Assembly (NCBI RefSeq): GCF_004135625.1 | Contig: NZ_SDPV01000001.1 | Location: forward strand, 124,001-188,000 | DNA: 64,000 nt | Direction: 5' to 3' | Source: Pelagerythrobacter rhizovicinus | Lineage (GTDB): Bacteria; Pseudomonadota; Alphaproteobacteria; Sphingomonadales; Sphingomonadaceae | Translations under genes and position numbers: made by a program | Shown: positions 8,662 through 16,086 of the stretch, in pieces | Layout of the letters: each line of letters begins with the position of its first letter | Position numbering within the stretch: the stretch's first letter is position 1 | The notes under the pieces: model-generated | Databases searched by the model: none | What the model was told of the DNA's origin: nothing | Seen by the model: the letters and a program-made list of their open reading frames with translations, nothing else

Positions 8662-9195
8662 GTGAGCCGCGCCCGCCGATCGCTCGATTGGGGCTTTCCC
8701 CGCTGGCGCAGCTATGGCGCGTCGCGCGAAGCGGCGACCGTGCGCCTGTGCGACCGGCACGGGTGCGAGGAACCCGGCGACTGCCCGGCACCCAAGGCGC
8801 CCAACAGCCCCGATCGCTGGTACTTCTGCCAGCGCCACGCGGCCGAGTACAACTCGAAGTGGGACTATTTCGAAGGGCTGGACAAGGCGGAGAAGGAAGC
8901 GCGCACCAAGGCTGAGCGCGCCGAAAGCGCCGGCTATGCGGAGGCGCAGCACTACGGCTGGATGGGTAGCGGCGACGGCTCGCGCTCGGCGGACGAGATG
9001 CGCGCGCTCGACCTGCTGGGGCTCGAAAGCGACGCGGATTTCCCGGCGGTGAAGAAGGCCTACCGCAACCGCGCCAAGGAAGTGCATCCCGACGTCAAGC
9101 CTGGTGACGCCGAGGCCGCGAAACAGTTCCAGGCGCTGCAGGTGGCCTACGAGGTCCTTCGTCAGGCGGAGGAACGGCGCGAGTGGAAGGGCTAG
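8662..9195 (+). CDS. J-domain protein with a cysteine/histidine-rich N-terminus
   Basis: The C-terminal third is a J domain: ALDLLGLESDADF, then KKAYRNRAKEVHPDVKPGD with the obligatory HPD at residues 142-144 that stimulates DnaK. The N-terminal part holds Cys30, His33, Cys35, Cys41, Cys56 and His59, spaced like a small metal-binding knuckle, followed by a charged helical linker (about 65-90). The J domain sits at the C-terminus, as in several small co-chaperones, so it is not DnaJ itself. Client and partner are unknown. No neighbouring chaperone gene is present. Confidence 0.85.
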   Translation: MSRARRSLDWGFPRWRSYGASREAATVRLCDRHGCEEPGDCPAPKAPNSPDRWYFCQRHAAEYNSKWDYFEGLDKAEKEARTKAERAESAGYAEAQHYGWMGSGDGSRSADEMRALDLLGLESDADFPAVKKAYRNRAKEVHPDVKPGDAEAAKQFQALQVAYEVLRQAEERREWKG

Positions 9196-9426
9196 GGCGA
9201 TACCTCCCCTTCTCGTCATCTCCGCTTTCGCTGGGGCACCGATGTTAGGAGTCGCTGAAGATTACGATCTAGACCTCCGGTACGCAGGCGAACCGCGCCG
9301 GCGCGCACTTGAGTTCCACGGCTTACGTCACAGTCCTTCAACAGGCGATGATCTGCTCGTCCATAAACCTCCGGCGCTCCTGCTAGTCCTTCTATTGGGA
9401 GCGGTCTCTAAAAGACAGATTCTGGA
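9196..9426. other. Gap without a supported gene
   Basis: I see no convincing gene here. Bases 9215-9235 resemble one arm of the palindrome at 18081-18153 with a few changes, so this may be a decayed palindromic repeat. Base composition falls towards the right, leading into the AT-rich islet. Confidence 0.4.
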
Positions 9427-9651
9427 CTAGGATCGCTTGCAAAACACAAATCCTATAATAACTATAGAGATTCCAAAAAGTATAGGCAATGCGTAGTAAG
9501 TCAAAAACACTTCATCCCGTATAAGTGAAAAATCTCCCGAGAGTATCATGATAGTAAAGGGAGTGAACATAACAATAGGTATAGCGATAAAGCTAGTTCC
9601 CAACTGAATGCATATCCTGCGAACTATATATCCATTATCTTTAACAGACAT
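9427..9651 (-). CDS. Small two-helix membrane protein in an AT-rich islet
   Basis: This is a 74-residue product from ATG 9651. Two long hydrophobic segments (about residues 17-36 and 49-68) suggest an integral membrane peptide. Ile, Phe, Tyr and Lys codons with A/T third positions dominate, unlike any neighbour. I do not recognise the family. The composition points to recent acquisition, for example from a phage or plasmid. No integrase, transposase or flanking direct repeat is visible. Confidence 0.5.
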   Translation of the reverse strand: MSVKDNGYIVRRICIQLGTSFIAIPIVMFTPFTIMILSGDFSLIRDEVFLTYYALPILFGISIVIIGFVFCKRS

Positions 9652-9699
9652 TGTATATCTCTATTCCTGCATACTCAAAATTATGCTATCTGACCTCTA

Positions 9700-9900
9700 C
9701 TAGGTTGCGGGGCTTCCCGAAACGCTTGACCCTGAAGTTCGCTGTAATGCATCAGCCATCTCCGTTCGCTTGCCGGCAAGATCGTACTGCATCCGGGCGA
9801 GGTCAATGCGACGCCGCATGGCCCGCTCATTGGCATTCTCAACTTCGCCAACGATAATCCGCAACCCGAGAGTAGCCGAGCTATAAACGTCGGTGGGCAC
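9700..9900 (-). CDS. Possible small helical protein
   Basis: A GTG at 9900 would give 66 residues, with a charged helical core (ENANERAMRRRIDLARM, KRTEMADALQR). The same frame continues upstream of the GTG as sensible Pro-rich protein sequence for about 20 codons without a start. It may therefore be the 3' remnant of a longer secreted protein whose beginning was lost. Composition is intermediate between the islet and the GC-rich background. Support is weak. Confidence 0.3.
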   Translation of the reverse strand: MPTDVYSSATLGLRIIVGEVENANERAMRRRIDLARMQYDLAGKRTEMADALQRTSGSSVSGSPAT

Positions 9901-9943
9901 GGGTTCGCTGGAAATGACGGCGGATGGGCGCGGCTGTTCCGCC

Positions 9944-10840
9944 TTAGGCGGCCGGAACCGTTAGCCGCCGCGCCAGCGCCTCGGCCAGCCGATCGCCCAG
10001 TTGCGGACCCTGTTCGGGATAGAGGTAGGGTTCGATCAGCTCGGCCTCCATCACCGCGAGCTCGCCGCCGGGCAATCGGACCATGTCGATCCGTGCGTAG
10101 AGCAGGTCGGCGAAGGGCAGGGCGGCCATCACCGCTTCGGCCGTGGCGAGATCGGCGGGGGCGGGATCGTAGCTGGCTTCGTGCCCGCCGAAGATCGACT
10201 GGATGCGGTACTCGCCCGCCGCCGCGCGCTTGTTCACACCGTGCGAGAAACGTCCGTCGACGAAGACGAACGTGAATTCGCCCTCCTCGAGGATCGCGGG
10301 CAGAAAGGGCTGGATCATCGCCGGGCGGCCCATGCGCCAGCCTGCGTCGGGCAGCGCATCTCGGGTGAAGCTGTGCTGGCCCTCGCCGCCCGCGCCGACG
10401 CGGCGCTTCACCACCACGCGGCCGGCATCGAAATGCGCCAGCGCCGCATCGACCTCCGCCCGCCCGACCTCGTCGTGCCACAACGTCGGCACCGTCGCGG
10501 CGCCGCGGCCGGCCAGTTCCGCGAGATAGCCCTTGTCGATGTTCCAGCGGACCACGTCGGGCGGGTTGCAGACCTCGATCCCGCGCGCGGCCAGCGCGTC
10601 GAGCCGCGCGACGAACTCGGCCGCGCGGTCCTGATAGTCCCACGCGGTGCCGAGCAGCACGCAGCCGAGATCGGCGAACTGTTCCAGCGGGGCGCGCCAG
10701 TCGACCTCGATCAGCTCCAGCCCGCGTGCGGCCAGCGCCGGCCGCAGCGCGGCGACTTCGAGATCGTGCTCGAAGGCGTCGCCGCGCCGCGGCCCGGTGC
10801 CCGGTAGCGTACCCGGGCAAGCGAGAAAGCCGACTTTCAT
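9944..10840 (-). CDS. ATP-grasp ligase-like protein
   Basis: A 298-residue protein with an ATP-grasp fold. It has a central lysine-rich nucleotide-binding strand (VVVKRRVGAGGEG) and a C-terminal metal-binding segment (DLLYARIDMVR, VMEAELIEPYLY). It resembles the RimK/glutathione-synthetase-like hypothetical group. These enzymes activate a carboxylate as an acyl phosphate and join it to an amine or thiol. The substrate cannot be read from the sequence. It lies seven bases downstream of the cystathionine gamma-synthase-family gene, so the two may be co-transcribed. Confidence 0.8.
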   Translation of the reverse strand: MKVGFLACPGTLPGTGPRRGDAFEHDLEVAALRPALAARGLELIEVDWRAPLEQFADLGCVLLGTAWDYQDRAAEFVARLDALAARGIEVCNPPDVVRWNIDKGYLAELAGRGAATVPTLWHDEVGRAEVDAALAHFDAGRVVVKRRVGAGGEGQHSFTRDALPDAGWRMGRPAMIQPFLPAILEEGEFTFVFVDGRFSHGVNKRAAAGEYRIQSIFGGHEASYDPAPADLATAEAVMAALPFADLLYARIDMVRLPGGELAVMEAELIEPYLYPEQGPQLGDRLAEALARRLTVPAA

Positions 10841-10847
10841 CCGCGCG

Positions 10848-12167
10848 TCAGACCTGTTCGAGCGCCTGCTCGAAGTCGGCGACGAGGTCGTCGGGATCCT
10901 CGATGCCGATCGAGATGCGGACCAGGTTATCGGTAATACCGAGCGCGGCCCTGCGAGGTCCCGGCACCGACAGGTGGGTCATCGAGGCGGGGTGGCTGGC
11001 CAGCGTTTCCGTGCCGCCGAGGCTGACCGCGAGCTTGGCGACCTTGAGCGCGTCGAGGAAGCGGAAGCATTCTGCCTCGCCGCCTTCGATGAAGACCGAG
11101 AAGGTCGATCCCGCTCCCGTGCAGTGGCGCTCATAGATGTCCTTCTGCCGCGCATCCTCGATGAAGCCGAGGTAGCCGAGCCGCTCGACCTTGGGGTGGC
11201 CGCGCAGGTATTCGCAGACCTTGGCCGCGTTCTCGCCCGCGCGCTGCATCCGCAGCTCGACGGTTTCGAGCGAGCGCAGCAGCATCCACGCGGTGTTCGG
11301 GTCGGCGATGCCGCCCATCGTGTTGCGCAGCGCGCGGACCGGGTCCATCCACTTCTTCGCGCCGGCCACGCTGCCTGCGACGAGGTCCGAGTGGCCGCCG
11401 ACGTACTTGGTCAGCGAGTAGGCGACGATGTCCGCCCCGTTGTCGAGCGGGCGCTGCCACAGCGGGCCGAGGAAGGTGTTGTCGATCGCGATCGGTGTCA
11501 CGTCCTTGTCGAGCACCGCATCGCGCGCGTCGCGCACCGCCTCGACGTCGACCAGCGCATTGGTCGGATTGCCCGGGCTTTCGAGATAGATCATCGCGAC
11601 CTTGCCGCCCTGCTCGTCTGCCTGTGCCTTGGCCTTGGCAATCACCGTGTCCAGTTCCTCGCGAGTCGCACCTGCGGGGAAATCGACGTAGGTCACCCCA
11701 AATTTCGCCAGCACTTTGGCCACGAAGCCCTCGCTCGCGGCGTAGAGCGGGCCCGAATGGATGATCACGTCGCCGGCCGAGACGTAGGCGAGCATCAGAA
11801 TGCAGATCGCCGTCATTCCGCTGGAGAACGACAGCGCGTCTTCCGCGCCGTCCCAGATCGCCAGGCGGTCCTCGAGGATTTCCTGGTTGGGGCCGTTGAA
11901 GCGCGAGTAGACCAGGCCTTCCGCGCCGCCGGGGCGCAGGCCGGTGATGCCTTCGAAATGACGCTTGCCTGCAGCGGCACTTTCGAACGCGAACGTGCTG
12001 GTGAGAAAGATCGGCGGCTTGAGGGACCCTTCCGACAGGGCAGGATCGTAGCCGTGGCCCATCATCAGCGTGCTGGGCTTGAGCCGACGCCCGTCGATCC
12101 TGGTCACTTCGGGTTTGGGATTGCGGCGCGGGGTGGGCTTGTCGGTGGAATCGATGGCGTCCGGCAT
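10848..12167 (-). CDS. Cystathionine gamma-synthase-family PLP enzyme
   Basis: A 439-residue trans-sulfuration-family enzyme. The PLP lysine lies in YSLTKYVGGHSD; other family marks are SSGMTAI, the YLESPGNP loop and the IAIDNTFLGP loop with the PLP-pairing Asp. I chose ATG 12167 because AAGGAAGGAG precedes it by about six bases. Family members include methionine gamma-lyase, cystathionine gamma-synthase and O-acetylhomoserine sulfhydrylase. Sequence alone does not choose among them. The long N-terminal extension (about 30 residues) is typical of the group annotated only by family name. Confidence 0.88.
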   Translation of the reverse strand: MPDAIDSTDKPTPRRNPKPEVTRIDGRRLKPSTLMMGHGYDPALSEGSLKPPIFLTSTFAFESAAAGKRHFEGITGLRPGGAEGLVYSRFNGPNQEILEDRLAIWDGAEDALSFSSGMTAICILMLAYVSAGDVIIHSGPLYAASEGFVAKVLAKFGVTYVDFPAGATREELDTVIAKAKAQADEQGGKVAMIYLESPGNPTNALVDVEAVRDARDAVLDKDVTPIAIDNTFLGPLWQRPLDNGADIVAYSLTKYVGGHSDLVAGSVAGAKKWMDPVRALRNTMGGIADPNTAWMLLRSLETVELRMQRAGENAAKVCEYLRGHPKVERLGYLGFIEDARQKDIYERHCTGAGSTFSVFIEGGEAECFRFLDALKVAKLAVSLGGTETLASHPASMTHLSVPGPRRAALGITDNLVRISIGIEDPDDLVADFEQALEQV

Positions 12168-12235
12168 GGAGCGCTCCTTCCTTTGCATCATGCTCCCAGG
12201 AAGGCAGGAGCCCGGATGGCTTGTCGGGCGGCGCC

Positions 12236-12258
12236 CGTTCCTAACCTCCGCAGGAACG
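12236..12258 (-). promoter_or_regulatory. Hairpin in the leader of the PLP-enzyme gene
   Basis: A perfect 7-bp stem (12236-12242 with 12252-12258) lies about 70 bases upstream of the ATG at 12167. Read on the minus strand the loop contains GGAGG. A second weak stem (GCTCC/GGAGC) lies closer to the gene. Methionine genes of alphaproteobacteria often carry SAM riboswitches, but I do not find the SAM-II core, so I only note structure. Confidence 0.25.
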
Positions 12259-12371
12259 CATCTCCGCCCGGTGCCGGTCGATGGATTGCAATTATCGCCG
12301 CGCAGAGCGGTTTTCAACTCGCCGCGAGTCCTCTTATCGTCGCGGATTTCGGCGGGAACGACCGATTGGGC

Positions 12372-12953
12372 CTAGCCCGGCTCGACCGTGAACGATTCGA
12401 TGTGCCAGCGCAGCTGCTCCGCCGTCGCGCCGGGCACGTCGTTGACCCGCCGCAGCACGATCGCACCCCTCAGGCTGGCGCCGTCCTTGGCGGTGATGGT
12501 CGTCGGCACCTCGTAGTAGAGCGATCCCGCCCCGCCTTCCATGCGGCCCATTGGGGTGGCGACGGTGATCTCGTCCATGCCGTCGAAGATCGCCCTGAAC
12601 TCCTCGTAGGTCATGCTCTCCCGGGCGGCATCGCCGAGGATGGCATAGGCCCTGTCGAAGTCCTCGAACTCGATGGCGCGCGCGAAGTCCAGCAGGACTT
12701 TCCGTGCGCCGGGCTCGCCTTTTTCCGCCTGCGGCACGAGCGTGGCGCCGGTGTCGGCGACGGGCGACCGATCCGCTGCCACGCCCTGGGGCGGAGCCTC
12801 GGCCGCAGTCGGTGGGGCGGGTGCTTCGGGAACCGTCATGTCGTTCGCCTGCGGATCGGCGTCACCGTTCGCCCGGTCGCAGGCGGCGAGGGCAAGGGCG
12901 AGGGCGGCAAGGAGCGCGGCGGACTGTCGGGGCGCGAGGCGTGAAGGCTGCAT
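12372..12953 (-). CDS. Hypothetical lipoprotein
   Basis: A 193-residue product from ATG 12953, with an in-frame alternative at 12974. The signal peptide ends in a lipobox-like ALALAACDR. A Pro/Ala-rich linker (residues about 30-75) precedes a folded part with ARAIEFEDFDRAYAILGD and a C-terminal beta-rich stretch ending in WHIESFTVEPG. I recognise no named family. It would sit in the periplasm, attached to a membrane. It lies upstream of the PLP-enzyme gene with a 204-base gap, so it is probably transcribed separately. Confidence 0.65.
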   Translation of the reverse strand: MQPSRLAPRQSAALLAALALALAACDRANGDADPQANDMTVPEAPAPPTAAEAPPQGVAADRSPVADTGATLVPQAEKGEPGARKVLLDFARAIEFEDFDRAYAILGDAARESMTYEEFRAIFDGMDEITVATPMGRMEGGAGSLYYEVPTTITAKDGASLRGAIVLRRVNDVPGATAEQLRWHIESFTVEPG

Positions 12954-13083
12954 GTGTCTTCCCAAGGGCTGCATCTTCGATCAACCGGACGATACACCAG
13001 GAGTTCCGCTCTCCAAAATGCCTGTCCCGATCCCGAACCGGCAGTTCAGGTGCGGCTAAACCGGATCATGTCATCTGCAGGGC

Positions 13084-13749
13084 ATGATCCGCACTGCCAT
13101 CATTGCCGCGCTCGTGGCGGCCCTTCCGGCGATCGCCCTCTCCGTGCCCGAGTCGTCCGCGGCCCGCGCCGCGCCCGCGCGCGCATCGGAGTGGGAAATC
13201 GGCCCGATCCTGCGCGGCCGGAGCTACTCGCCCGGCATGCCGCGTTACGCGGCGCGAGAGAACGGGGCGACCTTCTTCGACATTCCCTGGCCCAGCCCCC
13301 GCGAAGGGCACGTGCACTACGTGACGGTGCCGACCGGTTCGCTCACCGGCGCGCGCAGGATCGTGCTGCGCTACCGCATCGACGGCGAGCGGGGCGTGCG
13401 TATCCTGCCGGAGGAGAACCCCCGCCAGAAGGCGACCCTGTCGCTCTACTTCCAGCGTGGCGGCGACAAGTGGACCGGCAAGGGACGCTACGCCACGTAT
13501 CGCTGGTATGCGCCGGCCGCGACGATGGGACCGCTCACGCCCGGCACGCACGAAGTCAGCGTGCCGCTCGATGCGAACTGGACCGCGGTGCAGGGCGCGA
13601 ACCGGAACAGCGCACCCGAAGCCTTCGCCCGGGCGCTGGAAGATGCCTCGAGGGTCGGATTCGTGCTCGGGTCGAGCGGCGGGCGCGGCCACGGCGTGTT
13701 CGCAACCGGGCCCGCGCGCTTCACGATTCTCGATTTCCGGGTGGAGTAG
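13084..13749 (+). CDS. Secreted hypothetical protein
   Basis: 221 residues starting with a signal peptide (MIRTAIIAALVAALPAIALS). The mature part is beta-rich, with YVTVPTGSLTGARRIVLRYRI, YFQRGGDKW and a final FTILDFRVE. This pattern recalls carbohydrate-binding or jelly-roll domains. I do not recognise a specific family. It stands alone between a divergent lipoprotein and convergent infC. Confidence 0.65.
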   Translation: MIRTAIIAALVAALPAIALSVPESSAARAAPARASEWEIGPILRGRSYSPGMPRYAARENGATFFDIPWPSPREGHVHYVTVPTGSLTGARRIVLRYRIDGERGVRILPEENPRQKATLSLYFQRGGDKWTGKGRYATYRWYAPAATMGPLTPGTHEVSVPLDANWTAVQGANRNSAPEAFARALEDASRVGFVLGSSGGRGHGVFATGPARFTILDFRVE

Positions 13750-13765
13750 CGGCTGAAATCCCGGC

Positions 13766-14308
13766 CTACTTCGGTGCCAGGACCATCAGCATCTGGCGCC
13801 CTTCGAGGCGCGGGTAAGCCTCGACCTTCGCGATTTCTTCGACGTCGTCCTGCACGCGCCGCAGCAGGTCCATGCCGAGCTGCTGGTGCGCCATCTCGCG
13901 CCCGCGGAAGCGCAGGGTGACCTTCACCTTGTCGCCATGCTCGATGAACTTGTTCACGTTGCGCATCTTCACGTCGTAGTCGTGATCGTCGATGTTCGGA
14001 CGCATCTTTATCTCTTTGATTTCCTGCGTCTTCTGCGTCTTGCGCGCGGCGTTGGCCTTCTTCTGCGCCTCGTAGCGGTACTTGCCGACGTCGAGGAACT
14101 TGCAGACCGGCGGATCGGCGTTGGGGGAAACTTCGACGAGGTTCAGGCCGACTTCGGCCGCCTGTTCGATCGCTTCGCGGGTGTACATCACGCCGAGGTT
14201 CTCGCCATTCTCATCGATGACGCGAACTTTGTCGGACTGGATCAGCTTGTCGTAGCGCGGGCCGCTCTTGACGGGCGGTTGCAACATGCGCCGGGGGGGA
14301 CGGGCTAT
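13766..14308 (-). CDS. infC: Translation initiation factor IF-3, probable AUA start
   Basis: IF-3 binds the 30S subunit and checks start-codon pairing. Both domains are clear: the N-terminal part ([18 protein letters not shown]) and the C-terminal part ([39 protein letters not shown]). An ATG at 14287 is available but is preceded only by C/G-rich sequence. An in-frame ATA at 14308 has AGGAG at 14321-14317, eight bases away, and gives IARPPRRM before that ATG. IF-3 genes are known to use rare starts (AUU in Escherichia coli) for autoregulation, so I infer an AUA start. With the ATG start the gene would be 13766-14287. Confidence 0.95.
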   Translation of the reverse strand: MARPPRRMLQPPVKSGPRYDKLIQSDKVRVIDENGENLGVMYTREAIEQAAEVGLNLVEVSPNADPPVCKFLDVGKYRYEAQKKANAARKTQKTQEIKEIKMRPNIDDHDYDVKMRNVNKFIEHGDKVKVTLRFRGREMAHQQLGMDLLRRVQDDVEEIAKVEAYPRLEGRQMLMVLAPK

Positions 14309-14418
14309 GGGGCGGTCTCCTGTTTGCCGTTGTTTGGTTGCGCCCCATGTAGGCGGAATCGCAGGGATTCGCTAGAGGCCCCGCGAGAGGAGTTCCCGTC
14401 TGCGCTCCGGTGTTTCCA

Positions 14419-15111
14419 TTATGCCGCGGCGCGCCACAGCGGGAACTGTGCGAGCTTGCCGGCCAGGGGCAGCACGGCGTCGATCCGCGCGGCAGGCTGC
14501 ATCGCGTCCCGGATCGCCGGGTCGGCCGCGTTCATCCCGCCGGTCAGCGCGCCGAAGGCGGGCAGGATCATCCGCCCGCCGCTGCCGTCGCCGCTCGCCA
14601 CCACTGCGCAGGGACGCCGGATGTGCCGCTCGCGCACGGTGACCTGAAGCCGCGGGTGGTAATGGCCCGACAGCTCGGGCCGCGTCTCTCCCGCGCGGGC
14701 CTGATGGCGCAGGACGATCCCGGCCAGTTCCAGCTCCTCGGCGATCGTCCCGCCGCTGCGCGCTTCCATCGCCGGATCGTGGTTGCCGGTGATCCAAACC
14801 CAGTCGGTCGCCCGGGTGAGCGCGGCGAGCATGCCCGCCGCATGATCCTCCAGCCGCGTACTGCCGTGGCTGTCGTGGAAGTTGTCGCCCAGCGTGTAGA
14901 CGCGCCGTGCGCCCGTCTCGCGGATCGCCAGCGCGACGCGCTCCAGCGTCTCGCGGCTGTCGTAGGGCGGCAGCATCTGCCCGTGGCGCGCATAGAAGCT
15001 CGCCTTCTCGAGGTGCAGGTCCGCGACCAGCAGCGCCCGTTCGCGCGGCCAGTAGAGCGCGCGGCCTTGCGTGAGGACGAACTCCTCGCCAGCGAACGAA
15101 AGGGGAACCAT
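14419..15111 (-). CDS. pdeM: Ligase-associated DNA damage response phosphoesterase PdeM
   Basis: A 230-residue calcineurin-like metallophosphoesterase. The metal-binding motifs appear in order: DLHLEK (D-x-H), GDNFHD, GNHDP and GHYHP. This short form with YDSRETLERV matches the PdeM family that elsewhere clusters with an ATP-dependent ligase, an Lhr helicase and an exonuclease. Those partners are not beside it here. It is divergent from hemF. Confidence 0.85.
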   Translation of the reverse strand: MVPLSFAGEEFVLTQGRALYWPRERALLVADLHLEKASFYARHGQMLPPYDSRETLERVALAIRETGARRVYTLGDNFHDSHGSTRLEDHAAGMLAALTRATDWVWITGNHDPAMEARSGGTIAEELELAGIVLRHQARAGETRPELSGHYHPRLQVTVRERHIRRPCAVVASGDGSGGRMILPAFGALTGGMNAADPAIRDAMQPAARIDAVLPLAGKLAQFPLWRAAA

Positions 15112-15158
15112 GGACCGCTCTTGCCGTAGCGGATTGGGCTTGGCAAGGGATTCGCACG

Positions 15159-16013
15159 ATGACCGACTGGCAACCCCACACCGCCCGGGCGAAAGACTGG
15201 TTCGAGGACTTGCGCGACCGCATCTGCGCCGAGTTCGAGACGATCGAGCGCGAGGCGGGCTCCGACGCGGCGTTCGAATACACCCCGTGGCAGCGCGAGG
15301 AGGAGGGCAACGCCGAGCCCGGCGGCGGCGTGCGCGGGGTGATGAAGGGCAAGGTGTTCGAGAAGGTCGGGGTCAACGTCTCCACCGTCCACGGCCGCTT
15401 CGCGCCCGAGTTCGCGCGCAGGATCCACGGGGCGGAGGAGAACCCGGAGTTCACCGCCACCGGCATCAGCCTCGTCGCCCACATGGCCAACCCGCACGTG
15501 CCCGCCGTGCACATGAACACGCGCTTCCTGACGACCGCGAAGGCTTGGTTCGGGGGCGGGGCGGACCTCAACCCGCCGATCCCCTACGAGGACGATACCG
15601 AGGCATTCCACGCCGCCTTCCGCGCGATCTGCGCGCGGCACAACCCGACCTATTACGAGCGCTTCAGGAAGTGGGCGGACGACTATTTCTTCATCCCCCA
15701 CCGCGGTGTCCACCGCGGGGTGGGCGGCATTTTCTACGACCACCTCGAATGCGCCGACGAGGCCGCGTGGGAACGCAACTTCGCCTTCACGCAGGACGTC
15801 GGCAGCGCGTTTCTCGAGGTGTTCCCCAGGATCGTCCGCCGCCGGATGGAGACGGAATTCACGCCCGAGGACAAGCGCCGCCAGCTCGAATGGCGCGGCC
15901 GCTACGCCGAGTTCAATCTCGTCTACGACCGCGGCACGCTGTTCGGCCTCAAGACCGGCGGCAATATCGACGCCATCCTGATGAGCCTGCCGCCCGAAGC
16001 GGTGTGGAGCTGA
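15159..16013 (+). CDS. hemF: Oxygen-dependent coproporphyrinogen III oxidase
   Basis: HemF decarboxylates two propionates of coproporphyrinogen III to vinyls with O2 in haem synthesis. The 284-residue protein shows GISLVAHMANPHVPAVHMNTR, WFGGGADLNP, HRGVGGIFYDHLE and YAEFNLVYDRGTLFGLKTGG (quoted in parts), all family hallmarks. The ATG at 15159 matches the normal N-terminus. It appears monocistronic, divergent from pdeM. Confidence 0.96.
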   Translation: MTDWQPHTARAKDWFEDLRDRICAEFETIEREAGSDAAFEYTPWQREEEGNAEPGGGVRGVMKGKVFEKVGVNVSTVHGRFAPEFARRIHGAEENPEFTATGISLVAHMANPHVPAVHMNTRFLTTAKAWFGGGADLNPPIPYEDDTEAFHAAFRAICARHNPTYYERFRKWADDYFFIPHRGVHRGVGGIFYDHLECADEAAWERNFAFTQDVGSAFLEVFPRIVRRRMETEFTPEDKRRQLEWRGRYAEFNLVYDRGTLFGLKTGGNIDAILMSLPPEAVWS

Positions 16014-16086
16014 ACTTCGTCCGGCGCTTGGCACCGCTCGCCCGCGCCGATATGCGAACCTGATAACCGCCATCCGGGAGAGACCC

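Noticed and set aside
12168-12371. A SAM riboswitch before the PLP enzyme gene
   Set aside because: There are hairpins, but the conserved SAM-II and SAH cores were not found. Only a generic hairpin is recorded.
10647-12944. A very long forward open frame of about 765 codons
   Set aside because: It runs antisense to the ATP-grasp protein, the PLP enzyme and a lipoprotein, all with clear family motifs. Its own translation is Arg/Asp/Ala-rich without any recognisable domain, the usual shadow of high-GC genes.
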